From: Clostridiaceae bacterium | GTDB taxonomy: Bacteria > Bacillota > Clostridia > Oscillospirales > Acutalibacteraceae | Direction of reading: 5' to 3' | NCBI GenBank assembly: GCA_016288315.1 | Contig: JAEEYU010000004.1 | Location: forward strand, 1 to 53,342 | DNA length: 53,342 bases | Part shown: positions 9,936 to 19,008 of the stretch, one piece after another | Position numbering within the stretch: the stretch's first letter is position 1 | Layout: each line of letters opens with the position of its first letter | Notes under the pieces: model-generated | Told to the model about the DNA's origin: nothing | What the model saw: the letters and a program-made list of their open reading frames with translations, nothing else | Databases searched by the model: none | Translations under genes and position numbers: made by a program

Positions 9936-11030
9936 ATGCGTAGATTAATAATAACAAACACATACTATCAGCTCATATTTGCTATTCAATTAAGGCTGAC
10001 TTTTTTTGTTAATGATGATATTTCATTGATTGTGTCAGATCATTCAAATAATTCAAAGATTGTTGCAGAAAGGATAAAACAAGAAGGATTATTCAACAAC
10101 ACTTTTTATGTGGAATCATTGTCTTTTCTCAAGAAAGAAAAAAAATTTGCGTCAGCAAGGCAATTCGTCGATTATTGTTTAAAAAAAGAAACGGAATCAA
10201 GCAATTTGTATTTGAACAGATTAAATGATTTGTTCTTTGATGAATTATTGGTATTTAATGTTGACAGATATATTCTCAATATTTTTTCAACGCTTAGTTT
10301 TTATAACAAAAGATTATCTGTATCTCATTTTGAAGAAGGTGTATTATCTTACAACAGCAAATTGCATTGTATAATTACCCCAAAACGCAAAATAATGGAT
10401 TTTGTCAGAAAAGTGCAAGGTAAACCGCAGTTTACAAAATCCGGAGAGAATTTCTACTGTTTCTATCCTGAACTTTACAAAGGTGAACTCTCACCCTTAA
10501 AAGTCCCACTTATCGGGAATTATTCTGAAACTGTAGATATTATTAAAAAGGTGTTCAATGTCAATTTGAGCGAAAACGATTATAAGGAAAAGTATATTTT
10601 TTTTACCAGCGTTTATGATTTTGAGGGAGAACATCCAATCGGAGAGTTTGAACTGGCTTGTAAAATTGCCGATCTTGTCGGAAAAGATAATATGTTGATT
10701 AAAATCCATCCCCGTGACAGAAGAACCGTATATTCTGACAACGGCTTTAAGGTTGATAAAAACTCAAACATACCATGGGAAGCAATTCAACTGACCGGCA
10801 GTTTCAAAGATAAAGTTTTTCTCACCGCAACATCCGGCAGTGTCCTTTCGGGCAGTTTTATGTCATCTGATTCACCACGGACATATTATTTGTATGAACT
10901 TTGTAAGATTGACGGGAATACAATTGCAGAAGAGTCGAGAAAAAGCATAGTTGATTTATTGAGCAATAAAAAAACAAAGAAGATTTTTTCAAATGTGAGA
11001 ATTGCTGAGTCTTTAGAGGATATAAAATAG
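9936..11030 (+). CDS. GT52/polysialyltransferase-like CMP-sugar glycosyltransferase
   Basis: This 364-aa protein has no GT2 features. It begins RRLIITNTYYQLIFAIQ, like the TP/NTxYQL start of GT52 and related bacterial sialyltransferases. It contains the short motifs described for bacterial sialyl- and polysialyltransferases: an acidic E/D-E/D-G triplet (EEG, residues 133-135), an HP pair (258-259, in IKIHPRD) and a Ser/Thr cluster (TATSGS, about 297-302). Those families use CMP-activated ulosonic acids. The CMP-sugar synthetase gene two positions downstream makes a CMP donor plausible. TGAGGAGA precedes the ATG. It is strongly AT-rich, with runs of A like its downstream neighbours. The family is moderately certain; the donor is inference. 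Confidence 0.72.
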   Translation: MRRLIITNTYYQLIFAIQLRLTFFVNDDISLIVSDHSNNSKIVAERIKQEGLFNNTFYVESLSFLKKEKKFASARQFVDYCLKKETESSNLYLNRLNDLFFDELLVFNVDRYILNIFSTLSFYNKRLSVSHFEEGVLSYNSKLHCIITPKRKIMDFVRKVQGKPQFTKSGENFYCFYPELYKGELSPLKVPLIGNYSETVDIIKKVFNVNLSENDYKEKYIFFTSVYDFEGEHPIGEFELACKIADLVGKDNMLIKIHPRDRRTVYSDNGFKVDKNSNIPWEAIQLTGSFKDKVFLTATSGSVLSGSFMSSDSPRTYYLYELCKIDGNTIAEESRKSIVDLLSNKKTKKIFSNVRIAESLEDIK

Positions 11031-11034
11031 TTTT

Positions 11035-12447
11035 ATGAATCACAGAATAAGATACTTGTTTAAAAATACTGGCATTCTTGTTATAAGCAGTTTTGCTTCA
11101 AAACTGCTTGGTTTTTTCCTTGTTCCTCTTTATACAAGTGTTTTATCAACCGAAGAATTCGGAAAATATGATATTATTGTATCAACCCTTACAATCCTTC
11201 TGCCCATAGTAACGCTTAACATCGCAGATGCTGTCATGCGATTTTCAATGGAAAACGAAAAAGATCCACATAACGCAGCGTCTGTCGGCTTGCGGTTTGT
11301 TGTCTTGGGTATTGCAGTTGTTATATTGATGTCTTTGACAATCGGTTATACGCCGTTTTACAAATATGTCGAAGATTTCAGAATGATTTCAGTTTTGTAT
11401 TTTATCGGAGTTGCATTCAACTCATATTTCACTCAGCTCGCAAAAGGAAATGAGCGGGTTATGGATATGGGAATAGCCGGCATTGTCGGAACAACAGCGA
11501 CAATAACGGCAAACGTTCTTTTGTTGCTTGTATTCAAAATGGGCTTGAAAGGATTTTTTTATGCCGGAATAATAGGGTCTGCCGTTCCCGATATTTATTA
11601 TTTTTTCAGACTTAAAACATGGCAATATTTCAAAACTTCAGTGAAAAAAAAAGGATATATCAAAGAAATGATATATTACTCTATCCCACTCGCTCTTGTG
11701 GTTATCGGATGGGTGGTCAACGGAAACTTTGACAAATATATGGTAACTGCATTTTGTGGATTGACTGCAAATGGTCTCCTCGCAATAGCATATAAAATTC
11801 CGAATATTTTAAATGCTTTTCAGGGAATATTCACACAAGCATGGCAGATATCTGCAATATCAGAATTCAAAAGTGAAGATTCAAATGAGTTTTACAGAAC
11901 TATGATTACATTCAGTTTTTCTGCTTCATCTTTGATGTGTGCACTGTTGATTTTACTCACAAGACCTATCGCTCACTTGCTATATGCAAAAGAATTTTAT
12001 AATGCATGGCAATATGTTCCGTTTCTCTTGATCAGCTTTTTGTTTAACTTTGCAGCTGGAGTTATAGGACCGATTTTGTCAGCAAAAATGGATTCAAAAA
12101 CAATGGCAAAATCAGCATTTGTCGGAATTGTTGCAAATGTGGTTTTAAACTATACGTTGATAAAAGTAGTCGGTGTTTTGGGCGTAACAATCGCAACCGC
12201 TTTTTCGAGCTTATGCATTTTTATTATAAGAAGAATTGCAATAAAAGGAATCTTGAAGACAAGGGATGACATAACAATAATTATATCTGCTGTTCTTTTG
12301 TCCGCACTTGCAATGGTGGAAATCGTTTTGCAGAATTACATATTAGAGTTGGGTCTGCTGTTAGTTTTGGCTGTTTGCAACGGTAAAGTAATTATAGAAA
12401 TACTTATAAAAGTATATAATTTTCTAAAGGAGAAAGTTCATATATGA
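11035..12447 (+). CDS. Wzx-type oligosaccharide flippase (MOP superfamily)
   Basis: A 470-aa polytopic membrane protein with 12 to 14 hydrophobic segments, opening with a typical polysaccharide-export start (NTGILVISSFASKLLGFFLVPLY) and STEEFGKYDI. It should flip the undecaprenyl-linked repeat unit across the cytoplasmic membrane. The length fits Wzx proteins. It starts 4 bases after the previous stop with only GAGGAT some distance upstream, so it may be translated by coupling. Its stop overlaps the next start as ATGA at 12444-12447. Wzx sequences are too divergent to give substrate specificity. Confidence 0.92.
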   Translation: MNHRIRYLFKNTGILVISSFASKLLGFFLVPLYTSVLSTEEFGKYDIIVSTLTILLPIVTLNIADAVMRFSMENEKDPHNAASVGLRFVVLGIAVVILMSLTIGYTPFYKYVEDFRMISVLYFIGVAFNSYFTQLAKGNERVMDMGIAGIVGTTATITANVLLLLVFKMGLKGFFYAGIIGSAVPDIYYFFRLKTWQYFKTSVKKKGYIKEMIYYSIPLALVVIGWVVNGNFDKYMVTAFCGLTANGLLAIAYKIPNILNAFQGIFTQAWQISAISEFKSEDSNEFYRTMITFSFSASSLMCALLILLTRPIAHLLYAKEFYNAWQYVPFLLISFLFNFAAGVIGPILSAKMDSKTMAKSAFVGIVANVVLNYTLIKVVGVLGVTIATAFSSLCIFIIRRIAIKGILKTRDDITIIISAVLLSALAMVEIVLQNYILELGLLLVLAVCNGKVIIEILIKVYNFLKEKVHI

Positions 12448-13208
12448 AAATAATAGGAGTTATACCTGCGAGATATCAATCATCAAGATTTCCGGGAAAA
12501 CCATTGGCCGATATATGTGGGAAACCAATGATTTGGTGGGTATACAATCAATGTAAAAAGGTTGATGATTTTGATAAAGTTCTTGTTGCTACAGACGATT
12601 ATAAAATCTTTAACACCTGTAAAGAGTTCGGAATAGAAGTAGTTATGTCTTCTGATAAACATAAAACCGGAACAGACCGAATAGGCGAAATAGCAGACAA
12701 AATTACTGCCGATTTGATTATTAATATTCAAGGTGATGAGCCGCTATTGGAGCCTGATACAATTAAAGCTGCAATAAAACCATTTTATAATGATTCAAAT
12801 CTTCAAGTGTCGAACTTGATGACAAAAATAGATAATCCCATAGATATTATAAGTCCTACTGTTCCAAAAGTTATAACAAACAGCGAGGGTGTGGGAATTT
12901 TTTTGTCAAGATTGGCTATTCCTTTTCCAAAGGGATGCAATGATTATTCTTTCTATAAACAAGTATGCGTTTATGGTTTTAAACCAGAAGCATTAAAATT
13001 CTTTTGCGAATATGGGAAAAAATATGGAAAATCTAAAATAGAAAGAATAGAAGATATTGAGATTTTACGATTCATAGAAAATGGATATAAAGTAAAATAC
13101 GTTGAAGTAGATTCCAAAACTATAGCAGTTGATACACCAATCGATTTGGAAAGAGTAAGAAAAGTCTTCCTCGATAAAATATCGAGAGGAGAAATCAGCG
13201 TTGATTAG
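12444..13208 (+). CDS. CMP-ulosonate synthetase, KdsB-like cytidylyltransferase
   Basis: A 254-aa enzyme predicted to activate a 3-deoxy-ulosonic acid with CTP, giving a CMP-sugar and pyrophosphate. It is close to KdsB in length and motifs: GVIPARYQSSRFPGKPLADI at residues 4-23, then KPMI, VLVATDDYKI, HKTGTDRIGEIADK, and NIQGDEPLLEP with the catalytic-site Asp. These are 3-deoxy-manno-octulosonate cytidylyltransferase signatures rather than NeuA ones. No LPS genes are present and the organism looks Gram-positive, so the product is probably used in the capsule, not in lipid A core. Its ATG overlaps the flippase stop and follows AAGGAG. The family is confident; Kdo itself as substrate is not. 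Confidence 0.86.
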   Translation: MKIIGVIPARYQSSRFPGKPLADICGKPMIWWVYNQCKKVDDFDKVLVATDDYKIFNTCKEFGIEVVMSSDKHKTGTDRIGEIADKITADLIINIQGDEPLLEPDTIKAAIKPFYNDSNLQVSNLMTKIDNPIDIISPTVPKVITNSEGVGIFLSRLAIPFPKGCNDYSFYKQVCVYGFKPEALKFFCEYGKKYGKSKIERIEDIEILRFIENGYKVKYVEVDSKTIAVDTPIDLERVRKVFLDKISRGEISVD

Positions 13209-13226
13209 GTTTATCGGAGGAATAGA

Positions 13227-14804
13227 ATGAATAACATTAATGTTCTTGATTGTACTTTGCGAGACGGCGGTTATTGTAATAATTGGAATTTTGGATTAGA
13301 TAATATTAAGAGGATTATTTGTTCATTAATTGATTCAAATGTCGAAATAATAGAGTGTGGCTTTATTTCGAACAAAATAGAATACGATTTAAATGCATCA
13401 ATATTTTCAGATATAAGACAGATATCTAAGATTATTCCCGAGAATCGAGAAGGTAAACTTTTCGTGGCAATGATTAATTACGGTGAATATAATATAAATG
13501 ATTTACCGGCATATGATGGGACATCTGTTGATGGAATCCGTGTAGCATTTCATAAAAAGGATATTAATGATGCATTAGGTTTTTGCAAACAGATAAAAAC
13601 GAAGGGTTACCGCGTGTTTATTCAAGCGATGGTTTCCTTGAGCTATTCTGACGAAGAGTTTCTTGATTTAATAAAAAATGTTAATTCCTTTAATCCATAT
13701 GCCTTTTATATTGTTGATAGTTTTGGAATAATGAAAAGCAAAGATCTCACCCGTATGTTTTATATGGTAGAACACAATTTGAATGATAGTGTTTGGATAG
13801 GTTTTCATTCTCATAATAATATGCAGCTATCTTATTCCAATGCGCAAAATCTTGTTTCAATTCAAACAAACAGAAATCTTATAATAGATACTTCGATAAT
13901 GGGAATGGGAAGAGGCGCTGGCAACCTTAATACAGAATTGTTTGTGGATTTTCTTAACGAAAATGTAAAAAAGAATTACAATATTCGCCCTCTTATTTAC
14001 ATCATTGATGAGACAATTAATTATTTTTATCAACAAAACTATTGGGGGTATTCTTTGCCAAATTATATATCAGCAGTTCATAATGCGCACCCGGATTATG
14101 CTAAATACTTAGATAGCAAAAAAACTTTAACTATTGGTGCGATGGATGAAATATTTGATATGATTGATAAAGAAAAAAAAGAATCATTCAACAAAAATTA
14201 TATCGAAGATTTATATAAGAAATATCAAGAAAAAAACAACGAGAAGAAGATACATTTTTCGGAATTTGTTGGTTTTGTATCAGGTAAGGATGTGCTAATG
14301 ATTGCGCCTGGAAAGACCTCATTAACTGAAAGAAATAAAATATTAAATTGTGCAAAAAGTAAAAAAACTGTTGTTATCAGTATCAATTATGATTTTGATT
14401 CATCAGTGACAGATTATATTTTTGTTAGTAATTTAAGACGTTATCGAGAGATTCCTGCTCAAAAAAGAAAAAAATGTATAGTAACTTCAAATATTCCTTC
14501 CACAGCTGTTTTTTTACAAGTTAGCTATAAAGAACTGTTAAACAATGTTGAATATGTTCAAGACAATGCAGGACTTATGCTAATAAAGTTTTTGTCAAAA
14601 TTAGGGATTAATAAGTTGTTTTTAGCTGGTATGGATGGATATTCTTTGGGTTCAAACGATAATTATGCGGACAATAATATGAATATTTTTATAGAAAAAC
14701 AAATAGCCCAATCAAAAAATAATGGGATAATGAAAGTCCTTAAGGGTTTTCAAAAAACAGTTGATATAGAGTTTGTTACAACTCCAACTCACTTGATTAT
14801 TTGA
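13227..14804 (+). CDS. DRE-TIM (HMGL-like) aldolase fused to a C-terminal Rossmann-like domain
   Basis: A 525-aa two-part protein. Residues 1 to about 320 form an HMGL-like pyruvate-aldolase domain: DCTLRDGG (8-15, with the DRE-type metal Asp and Arg), IECGF, the metal motif HSHNN (194-198) and MGMGRGAGNLNTE (225-237). Known relatives such as 4-hydroxy-2-oxovalerate aldolase join or split pyruvate and an aldehyde. From about residue 345 a second domain begins with GKDVLMIAPGKTS, then VVISINYDF, DYIFVSNLRRY and LAGMDGYSLG; the layout recalls MptE/DUF115 or GT42-like nucleotide-sugar folds. GGAGGA precedes the start, 18 bases after the CMP-sugar synthetase. I infer a role in building or using a keto-deoxy sugar. 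The reaction is unproven. Confidence 0.75.
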   Translation: MNNINVLDCTLRDGGYCNNWNFGLDNIKRIICSLIDSNVEIIECGFISNKIEYDLNASIFSDIRQISKIIPENREGKLFVAMINYGEYNINDLPAYDGTSVDGIRVAFHKKDINDALGFCKQIKTKGYRVFIQAMVSLSYSDEEFLDLIKNVNSFNPYAFYIVDSFGIMKSKDLTRMFYMVEHNLNDSVWIGFHSHNNMQLSYSNAQNLVSIQTNRNLIIDTSIMGMGRGAGNLNTELFVDFLNENVKKNYNIRPLIYIIDETINYFYQQNYWGYSLPNYISAVHNAHPDYAKYLDSKKTLTIGAMDEIFDMIDKEKKESFNKNYIEDLYKKYQEKNNEKKIHFSEFVGFVSGKDVLMIAPGKTSLTERNKILNCAKSKKTVVISINYDFDSSVTDYIFVSNLRRYREIPAQKRKKCIVTSNIPSTAVFLQVSYKELLNNVEYVQDNAGLMLIKFLSKLGINKLFLAGMDGYSLGSNDNYADNNMNIFIEKQIAQSKNNGIMKVLKGFQKTVDIEFVTTPTHLII

Positions 14805-14856
14805 GTTAGTATTTATTTTTATTTTTATTTAAAAACCTTAGCTTTCCGGAGGTTCT

Positions 14857-16392
14857 ATGTCAAAACTCAGTTCATTAACCGAAAACAAATATACATTAAG
14901 AGACATCTTCGTGCGCAATCACGAGGTCTGGCTTGCTATTCCGCTTTTCTGCTACCTCCTAACCCCGGTTGTTCATATGATAGTTTTTGCTGTTAACTAT
15001 GTTCCTAGTACGCAAAATGAAAAAGATATGCTTCATTTGTTAATTATGGGCGAATGGGTTGGCGACTATTATAAAGCAATTATTCATACTTTTATTCTGC
15101 TTGGTGCAATAATTGCTTTTGTAGCATATATTTCACATGCGAAATATATGAAATTCACAAAAACAAAGAGCATATTTGATGGCATTCCGCTAATACTATT
15201 TGCTGTATTCAGTACGTTGATAGTTGTTTCAACCATTATTAATCGCACAAATAAGTTGTGGGTTCTTGGATATACAGTTAGAGGTGAAGGTGTTCTGATA
15301 GTGATGTGCTATTTTTTCCTCTTTTATCTCTGTGCATCCCAAATACGAAGCATAATAATAAAGTATCTGATTATTGACTTTTTTCTTTCTTTGAGTATTG
15401 TCTTTGGCATAATGAGTTTAATTGACCACTTCATTTATCCAATTAACATTTTCGTAAATATGGATTTTTCAGCCATTTTCTATCATATTAATTTCTACGC
15501 TTATTTTTTGACAATGGCAATTATGCTCTCGGCGGCGCTGTTTGCACTTGAAAAGAATAAAGTTGTGAGATTATTATCTTTTTTCTCATTTTGCCTCAAT
15601 TCTGTTGTGCTTGCTTTCAACAGTAGTTTTGGCGGATTTGTCGCCTGCCTTGTAGCGTTTGTTTTCCTGATAGTTGCGGCATCGATAAAAAAAGGCAGAT
15701 TCAGTTTTGCTGCCGTTGCAGCTCTGCTCGTTTTTCTTGCAATCTGCTTTGTCGTCGGGCTTAAATATCACAGCTTTTTCAGCGAACTCGTTACACTTGG
15801 CAGCGATGTTGAAAAAATAGCGACCAATGACGAAAATGCGGATGGTGCAGGCACTGCTCGTTGGGGTCTTTGGCGTGCAACCTGGGGCTATATAAAAGAA
15901 AGACCTTTCATAGGTTATGGCATTGAAGGCACTATCGGACGTCTTGAAGCAGATACCAGTCAGCAGAAAGTCCACAATGAATACCTCGATTATGCGGTTG
16001 AATACGGCATTCCGGCGGCGCTTCTTTATATTGGCGGGCTTATGTCAATTTTTATCAAAGCGCTTATCAAAAGAAAAAGTGTTGACAATGCAACTCTTGT
16101 TTGCCTCACCGCTTCACTCGGTTATATTGCTTCTGCGTTCTTCGGTAACAGAATGATTTTCATTCTTCCGTTCTTCTTCATTTTCCTGGGTCTTGCAAAC
16201 AACACCGAACCGCCTTATGAAAAACTCGCCTTGCAGAAAGAGGCGGAAGAAGCAAAGAAGGCTGAAACAAAAGAAGAATCGGCGGAAAAGCCGGAGCCCG
16301 AAGAACAGCCCGAACGCGCGGAACAAACAGAAACCCCCGCGCCCGCCGGTGAAGATGCAACGGAAGCAGAGGAAGAGGTTCAAAATGTATGA
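14857..16392 (+). CDS. O-antigen polymerase/ligase family membrane protein (Wzy-like)
   Basis: A 511-aa protein with about ten hydrophobic segments and the Wzy_C-type external loop: WGYIKERPFIGYGIEG followed by VHNEYLDYAVEYGIPAALLY. It should polymerise repeat units or ligate glycan on the outer face of the membrane. The last 55 or so residues are a charged Glu/Ala/Lys/Pro tail after the final span, which is unusual for the family. CCGGAGGT precedes the ATG. Its stop overlaps the glf start by 8 bases. It is paralogous to the gene at 20658-22064, which shares the HNEYL loop and the SAFFGN block. Confidence 0.88.
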   Translation: MSKLSSLTENKYTLRDIFVRNHEVWLAIPLFCYLLTPVVHMIVFAVNYVPSTQNEKDMLHLLIMGEWVGDYYKAIIHTFILLGAIIAFVAYISHAKYMKFTKTKSIFDGIPLILFAVFSTLIVVSTIINRTNKLWVLGYTVRGEGVLIVMCYFFLFYLCASQIRSIIIKYLIIDFFLSLSIVFGIMSLIDHFIYPINIFVNMDFSAIFYHINFYAYFLTMAIMLSAALFALEKNKVVRLLSFFSFCLNSVVLAFNSSFGGFVACLVAFVFLIVAASIKKGRFSFAAVAALLVFLAICFVVGLKYHSFFSELVTLGSDVEKIATNDENADGAGTARWGLWRATWGYIKERPFIGYGIEGTIGRLEADTSQQKVHNEYLDYAVEYGIPAALLYIGGLMSIFIKALIKRKSVDNATLVCLTASLGYIASAFFGNRMIFILPFFFIFLGLANNTEPPYEKLALQKEAEEAKKAETKEESAEKPEPEEQPERAEQTETPAPAGEDATEAEEEVQNV

Positions 16393-17500
16393 TTATTTAG
16401 TTGTCGGAGCGGGACTTTTCGGAGCTGTGTTCGCTCACGAAGCGAAAGCCGCCGGCAAATCCGTTCTGGTTATTGACCGCAGAAACCATATCGCGGGCAA
16501 TGCCTACACTGAGAATATTTGCGGAATAAATGTTCACCGTTACGGCGCTCATATATTCCACACCAACAACAAAGCTGTGTGGAATTATGTGAACCGTTTT
16601 GCGCAGTTCAACCGCTACACAAACTCGCCCGTTGCGAATTTTAAAGGCGAGTTGTATTCACTGCCGTTCAATATGTATACATTCAATAAAATGTGGGGAG
16701 TGAATACTCCGGAAGAGGCGCAGGCGGTTATTGAAAAACAACGAAAGGAATCCGGCGTAATCGAACCGAAAAATCTTGAGGAGCAGGCAATATCGCTTGT
16801 CGGCAGAGATATTTACGAAAAACTTGTCAAAGGTTACACTGAAAAGCAGTGGGGCAAAGACTGCAAAGACCTGCCCGCTTTTATAATATGCCGTCTGCCG
16901 GTCAGATTTACATTTGACAACAACTATTTCAACGCTCTTTATCAGGGAATACCCGTCGGCGGATATACAAATATGGTTGAAAAAATGCTTGAAGGCGTTG
17001 AAGTTAAGACAGGCGTTGACTATCTGAAAAACAAAGCGGAATATGACAGCATGGCAAAACAGATTGTGTTTACGGGTCCTGTTGACGAGTATTTCGGATT
17101 CTGCTTCGGCAACCTTCAATACAGAACCGTCAGGTTTGAGACCGAAACGTTGCACACCGCCAATTATCAGGGAAACGCAGTAGTTAATTACACCGACAGA
17201 GAAACGCCGTTTACAAGGATAATAGAGCACAAGTGGTTTGAGTTCGGTCTGGATGAAAACGGAAAAGAAATACCCGATACGGTTATTTCCCGTGAATACA
17301 GTGCTGAATGGAAGCCCGGTGACGAGCCGTATTATCCCTTGAATGATGAAAAAAATACAGCGCTTTATAAAAAGTATAAAGCGCTTGCGGACAAAGAAAA
17401 CAATGTGATTTTCGGCGGCAGACTCGGCGAGTATAAATATTACGATATGGATAAAGTAGTTGAGTCCGCGCTTGAGTTGAGCAAAAATGTGTTTGATTGA
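16385..17500 (+). CDS. glf: UDP-galactopyranose mutase
   Basis: A 371-aa FAD enzyme that converts UDP-galactopyranose to UDP-galactofuranose in the cytosol. It has the N-terminal dinucleotide fold (VVGAGLFGAVFAHEAKAAGK, then VIDRRNHIAGNAY), GAHIFHTNN, the substrate region KGYTEKQWGKDCKDLP, and NYTDRETPFTRIIEHKWFE. Length and motif order match bacterial Glf. I start it at 16385 (AGAGG upstream, 8-base overlap with the polymerase stop); the longer frame to 16193 reads through the polymerase tail and gives a low-complexity Lys/Arg leader, so it is rejected. It indicates that the polysaccharide contains galactofuranose. Confidence 0.95.
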   Translation: MYDYLVVGAGLFGAVFAHEAKAAGKSVLVIDRRNHIAGNAYTENICGINVHRYGAHIFHTNNKAVWNYVNRFAQFNRYTNSPVANFKGELYSLPFNMYTFNKMWGVNTPEEAQAVIEKQRKESGVIEPKNLEEQAISLVGRDIYEKLVKGYTEKQWGKDCKDLPAFIICRLPVRFTFDNNYFNALYQGIPVGGYTNMVEKMLEGVEVKTGVDYLKNKAEYDSMAKQIVFTGPVDEYFGFCFGNLQYRTVRFETETLHTANYQGNAVVNYTDRETPFTRIIEHKWFEFGLDENGKEIPDTVISREYSAEWKPGDEPYYPLNDEKNTALYKKYKALADKENNVIFGGRLGEYKYYDMDKVVESALELSKNVFD

Positions 17501-17502
17501 AT

Positions 17503-18843
17503 TCAGCCGGACTGTTTATCAACCGGTATTCCGATAATTGAGTTGACTCCGTAATATTTTGCCATTGAATCGTTCGGCCAGGTGTCGGAGCTGTATATGC
17601 TGATATATTGCAAATCATCAACGGCGCTGTATTTTGTTTTCGGCTGAATATCGGATATTTCAACATCAAGCTGACCTTTTTCACGGCAGTCAATGATATG
17701 TCGCTCGTTTTGTTTTATCAGTTCATAAGTGTTGTGAATATCAGAAAATCCGAAACACAGCGGTAATACCGAAAGCACCGCAAAACAGCACATTATTATC
17801 AGACAGCGCTTCCTGCAGTCCGGTATTTCAATTATATCTTTTATGAGTATCAGATCGGCAATTACCATAAGAGTTACACTGAAATAACCGCGTCGGGCGG
17901 ATTGAAACGAAACAAACGCCAGCAAAAACAAAGATATCAACGATCCTGCAAAAAACAACAAACTTATTTTTATATTTGCTGTTTTTTTCTTTAAGCACAG
18001 GATCATAACAGCGATAATATACACCGCGACAACGGGCAGATACTGACCGAAAATGTATAAACATCCGGTTATTCCGCCTGAAAAGCTTACGCGTGCAAAC
18101 CTGCCCTGATTTTCGGTCGCTGGAACAAACACCATAGAAACATAACCGGCAAATGAAGTAACCATACCGAGAAAATAAACAATCCGGACTTTTTCTTTTT
18201 TAATAATTTTAATAAGAATAATAATACCCGCCATTGCCATAACGGCAGCTGAACCGTTTTCGCTGAACGCTCCCGCGACAAATCCAAATAATACAAAAAG
18301 TATTTTCAGCCAAACGCTTTTCAGCGCTCCGGTATTCTTATACAGTTTAAAATATGGCAAAAAGAACAACAGGTGAACAACAGAAGCAATAAGATAATTG
18401 CATGAGCCGTCCAGCCAAAAATTAACCTAACCGAAGGCGGGCTGAGAGAGCCAGACAAGCCCGAAAACGCAGAATAGAATCAGAGGCTTGTTGTCATCGG
18501 GTTTGATGCCGAAATCGTAGGAATAGTATATTATCAGCAGTAGTTCGAGAATAAAAAACACGGGATTGATTAAATCAAACACAATGTCGGGGAACATGAG
18601 AAAAAACTGAACCATCCCATGCGGAATAATTCTTCCGTTTGCGTATATCCGGTGCACTTTCATTGATTCAACTATATCGGCAATGCTTTTTACTCTTTCT
18701 CCGGTCGCCCAGCTGTAACAGTAACCGAAATCGTCCACAACTTTCGGAGTAAGATAATTTCCGACGAACATAAAAACATATATTAACACAATGACAGCCG
18801 CAAAAATCAAAGCAGATTTATTTTTGCATTTGGTTTTTATCAT
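17503..18843 (-). pseudogene. DUF6056/GtrII-like polytopic membrane protein interrupted by an in-frame amber codon
   Basis: Two open segments on the minus strand, 18843-18427 and 18369-17503, lie in the same frame and are separated only by a TAG at 18429-18427. Reading through it gives ...LSQPAFG-stop-VNFWLDGSCNYLIASVV..., which continues the hydrophobic pattern and contains the FWLxGSxNYL block I associate with DUF6056-type membrane glycosyltransferase-like proteins. The N-terminal part has VVDDFGYCYSWA, the usual early acidic motif. The intact product would be about 446 residues. TAG is used as a normal stop by other genes here (11028-11030, 13206-13208), so recoding is unlikely and a nonsense mutation is the simplest reading; one CAG to TAG change would explain it. 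The stop at 17503 lies 2 bases from the converging glf stop. Confidence 0.72.
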
Positions 18844-18940
18844 TTTTACACCTCAACGGTCATTTTGAATACATATATTATAGAACAGAAAAAGGGAAAA
18901 CACAAGATATGGTATATAAACAAAATAATATAAAAACTAT

Positions 18941-18968
18941 TTGATTTTAAAAAACTATATGTTATAAT
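18941..18968 (+). promoter_or_regulatory. Promoter of the VWA-domain gene
   Basis: TTGATT (18941-18946), a 16-base spacer and TATAAT (18963-18968), then a short leader with GGGAG before the ATG at 19009. The same boxes and spacing recur before 20658. Confidence 0.65.
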
Positions 18969-19008
18969 ACTATAATAAAACCATACGAAAACATAGGGAG
19001 TTGAATGT

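Noticed and set aside
12444-13208. KdsB-like gene taken as a sign of a Gram-negative LPS pathway
   Set aside because: No lipid A or core genes are seen, and LCP, lipobox, sortase-type signals and gene order point to a Gram-positive.
16193-17500. Long form of UDP-galactopyranose mutase starting at 16193
   Set aside because: The added part is a Lys/Arg/Pro low-complexity translation of the polymerase tail in another frame; the conserved start and ribosome binding site are at 16385.
17503-18843. TAG read as an amino acid (stop-codon recoding) to rescue the interrupted gene
   Set aside because: TAG is the normal stop of the genes ending at 11030 and 13208, and no other in-frame TAG occurs in intact genes seen here.
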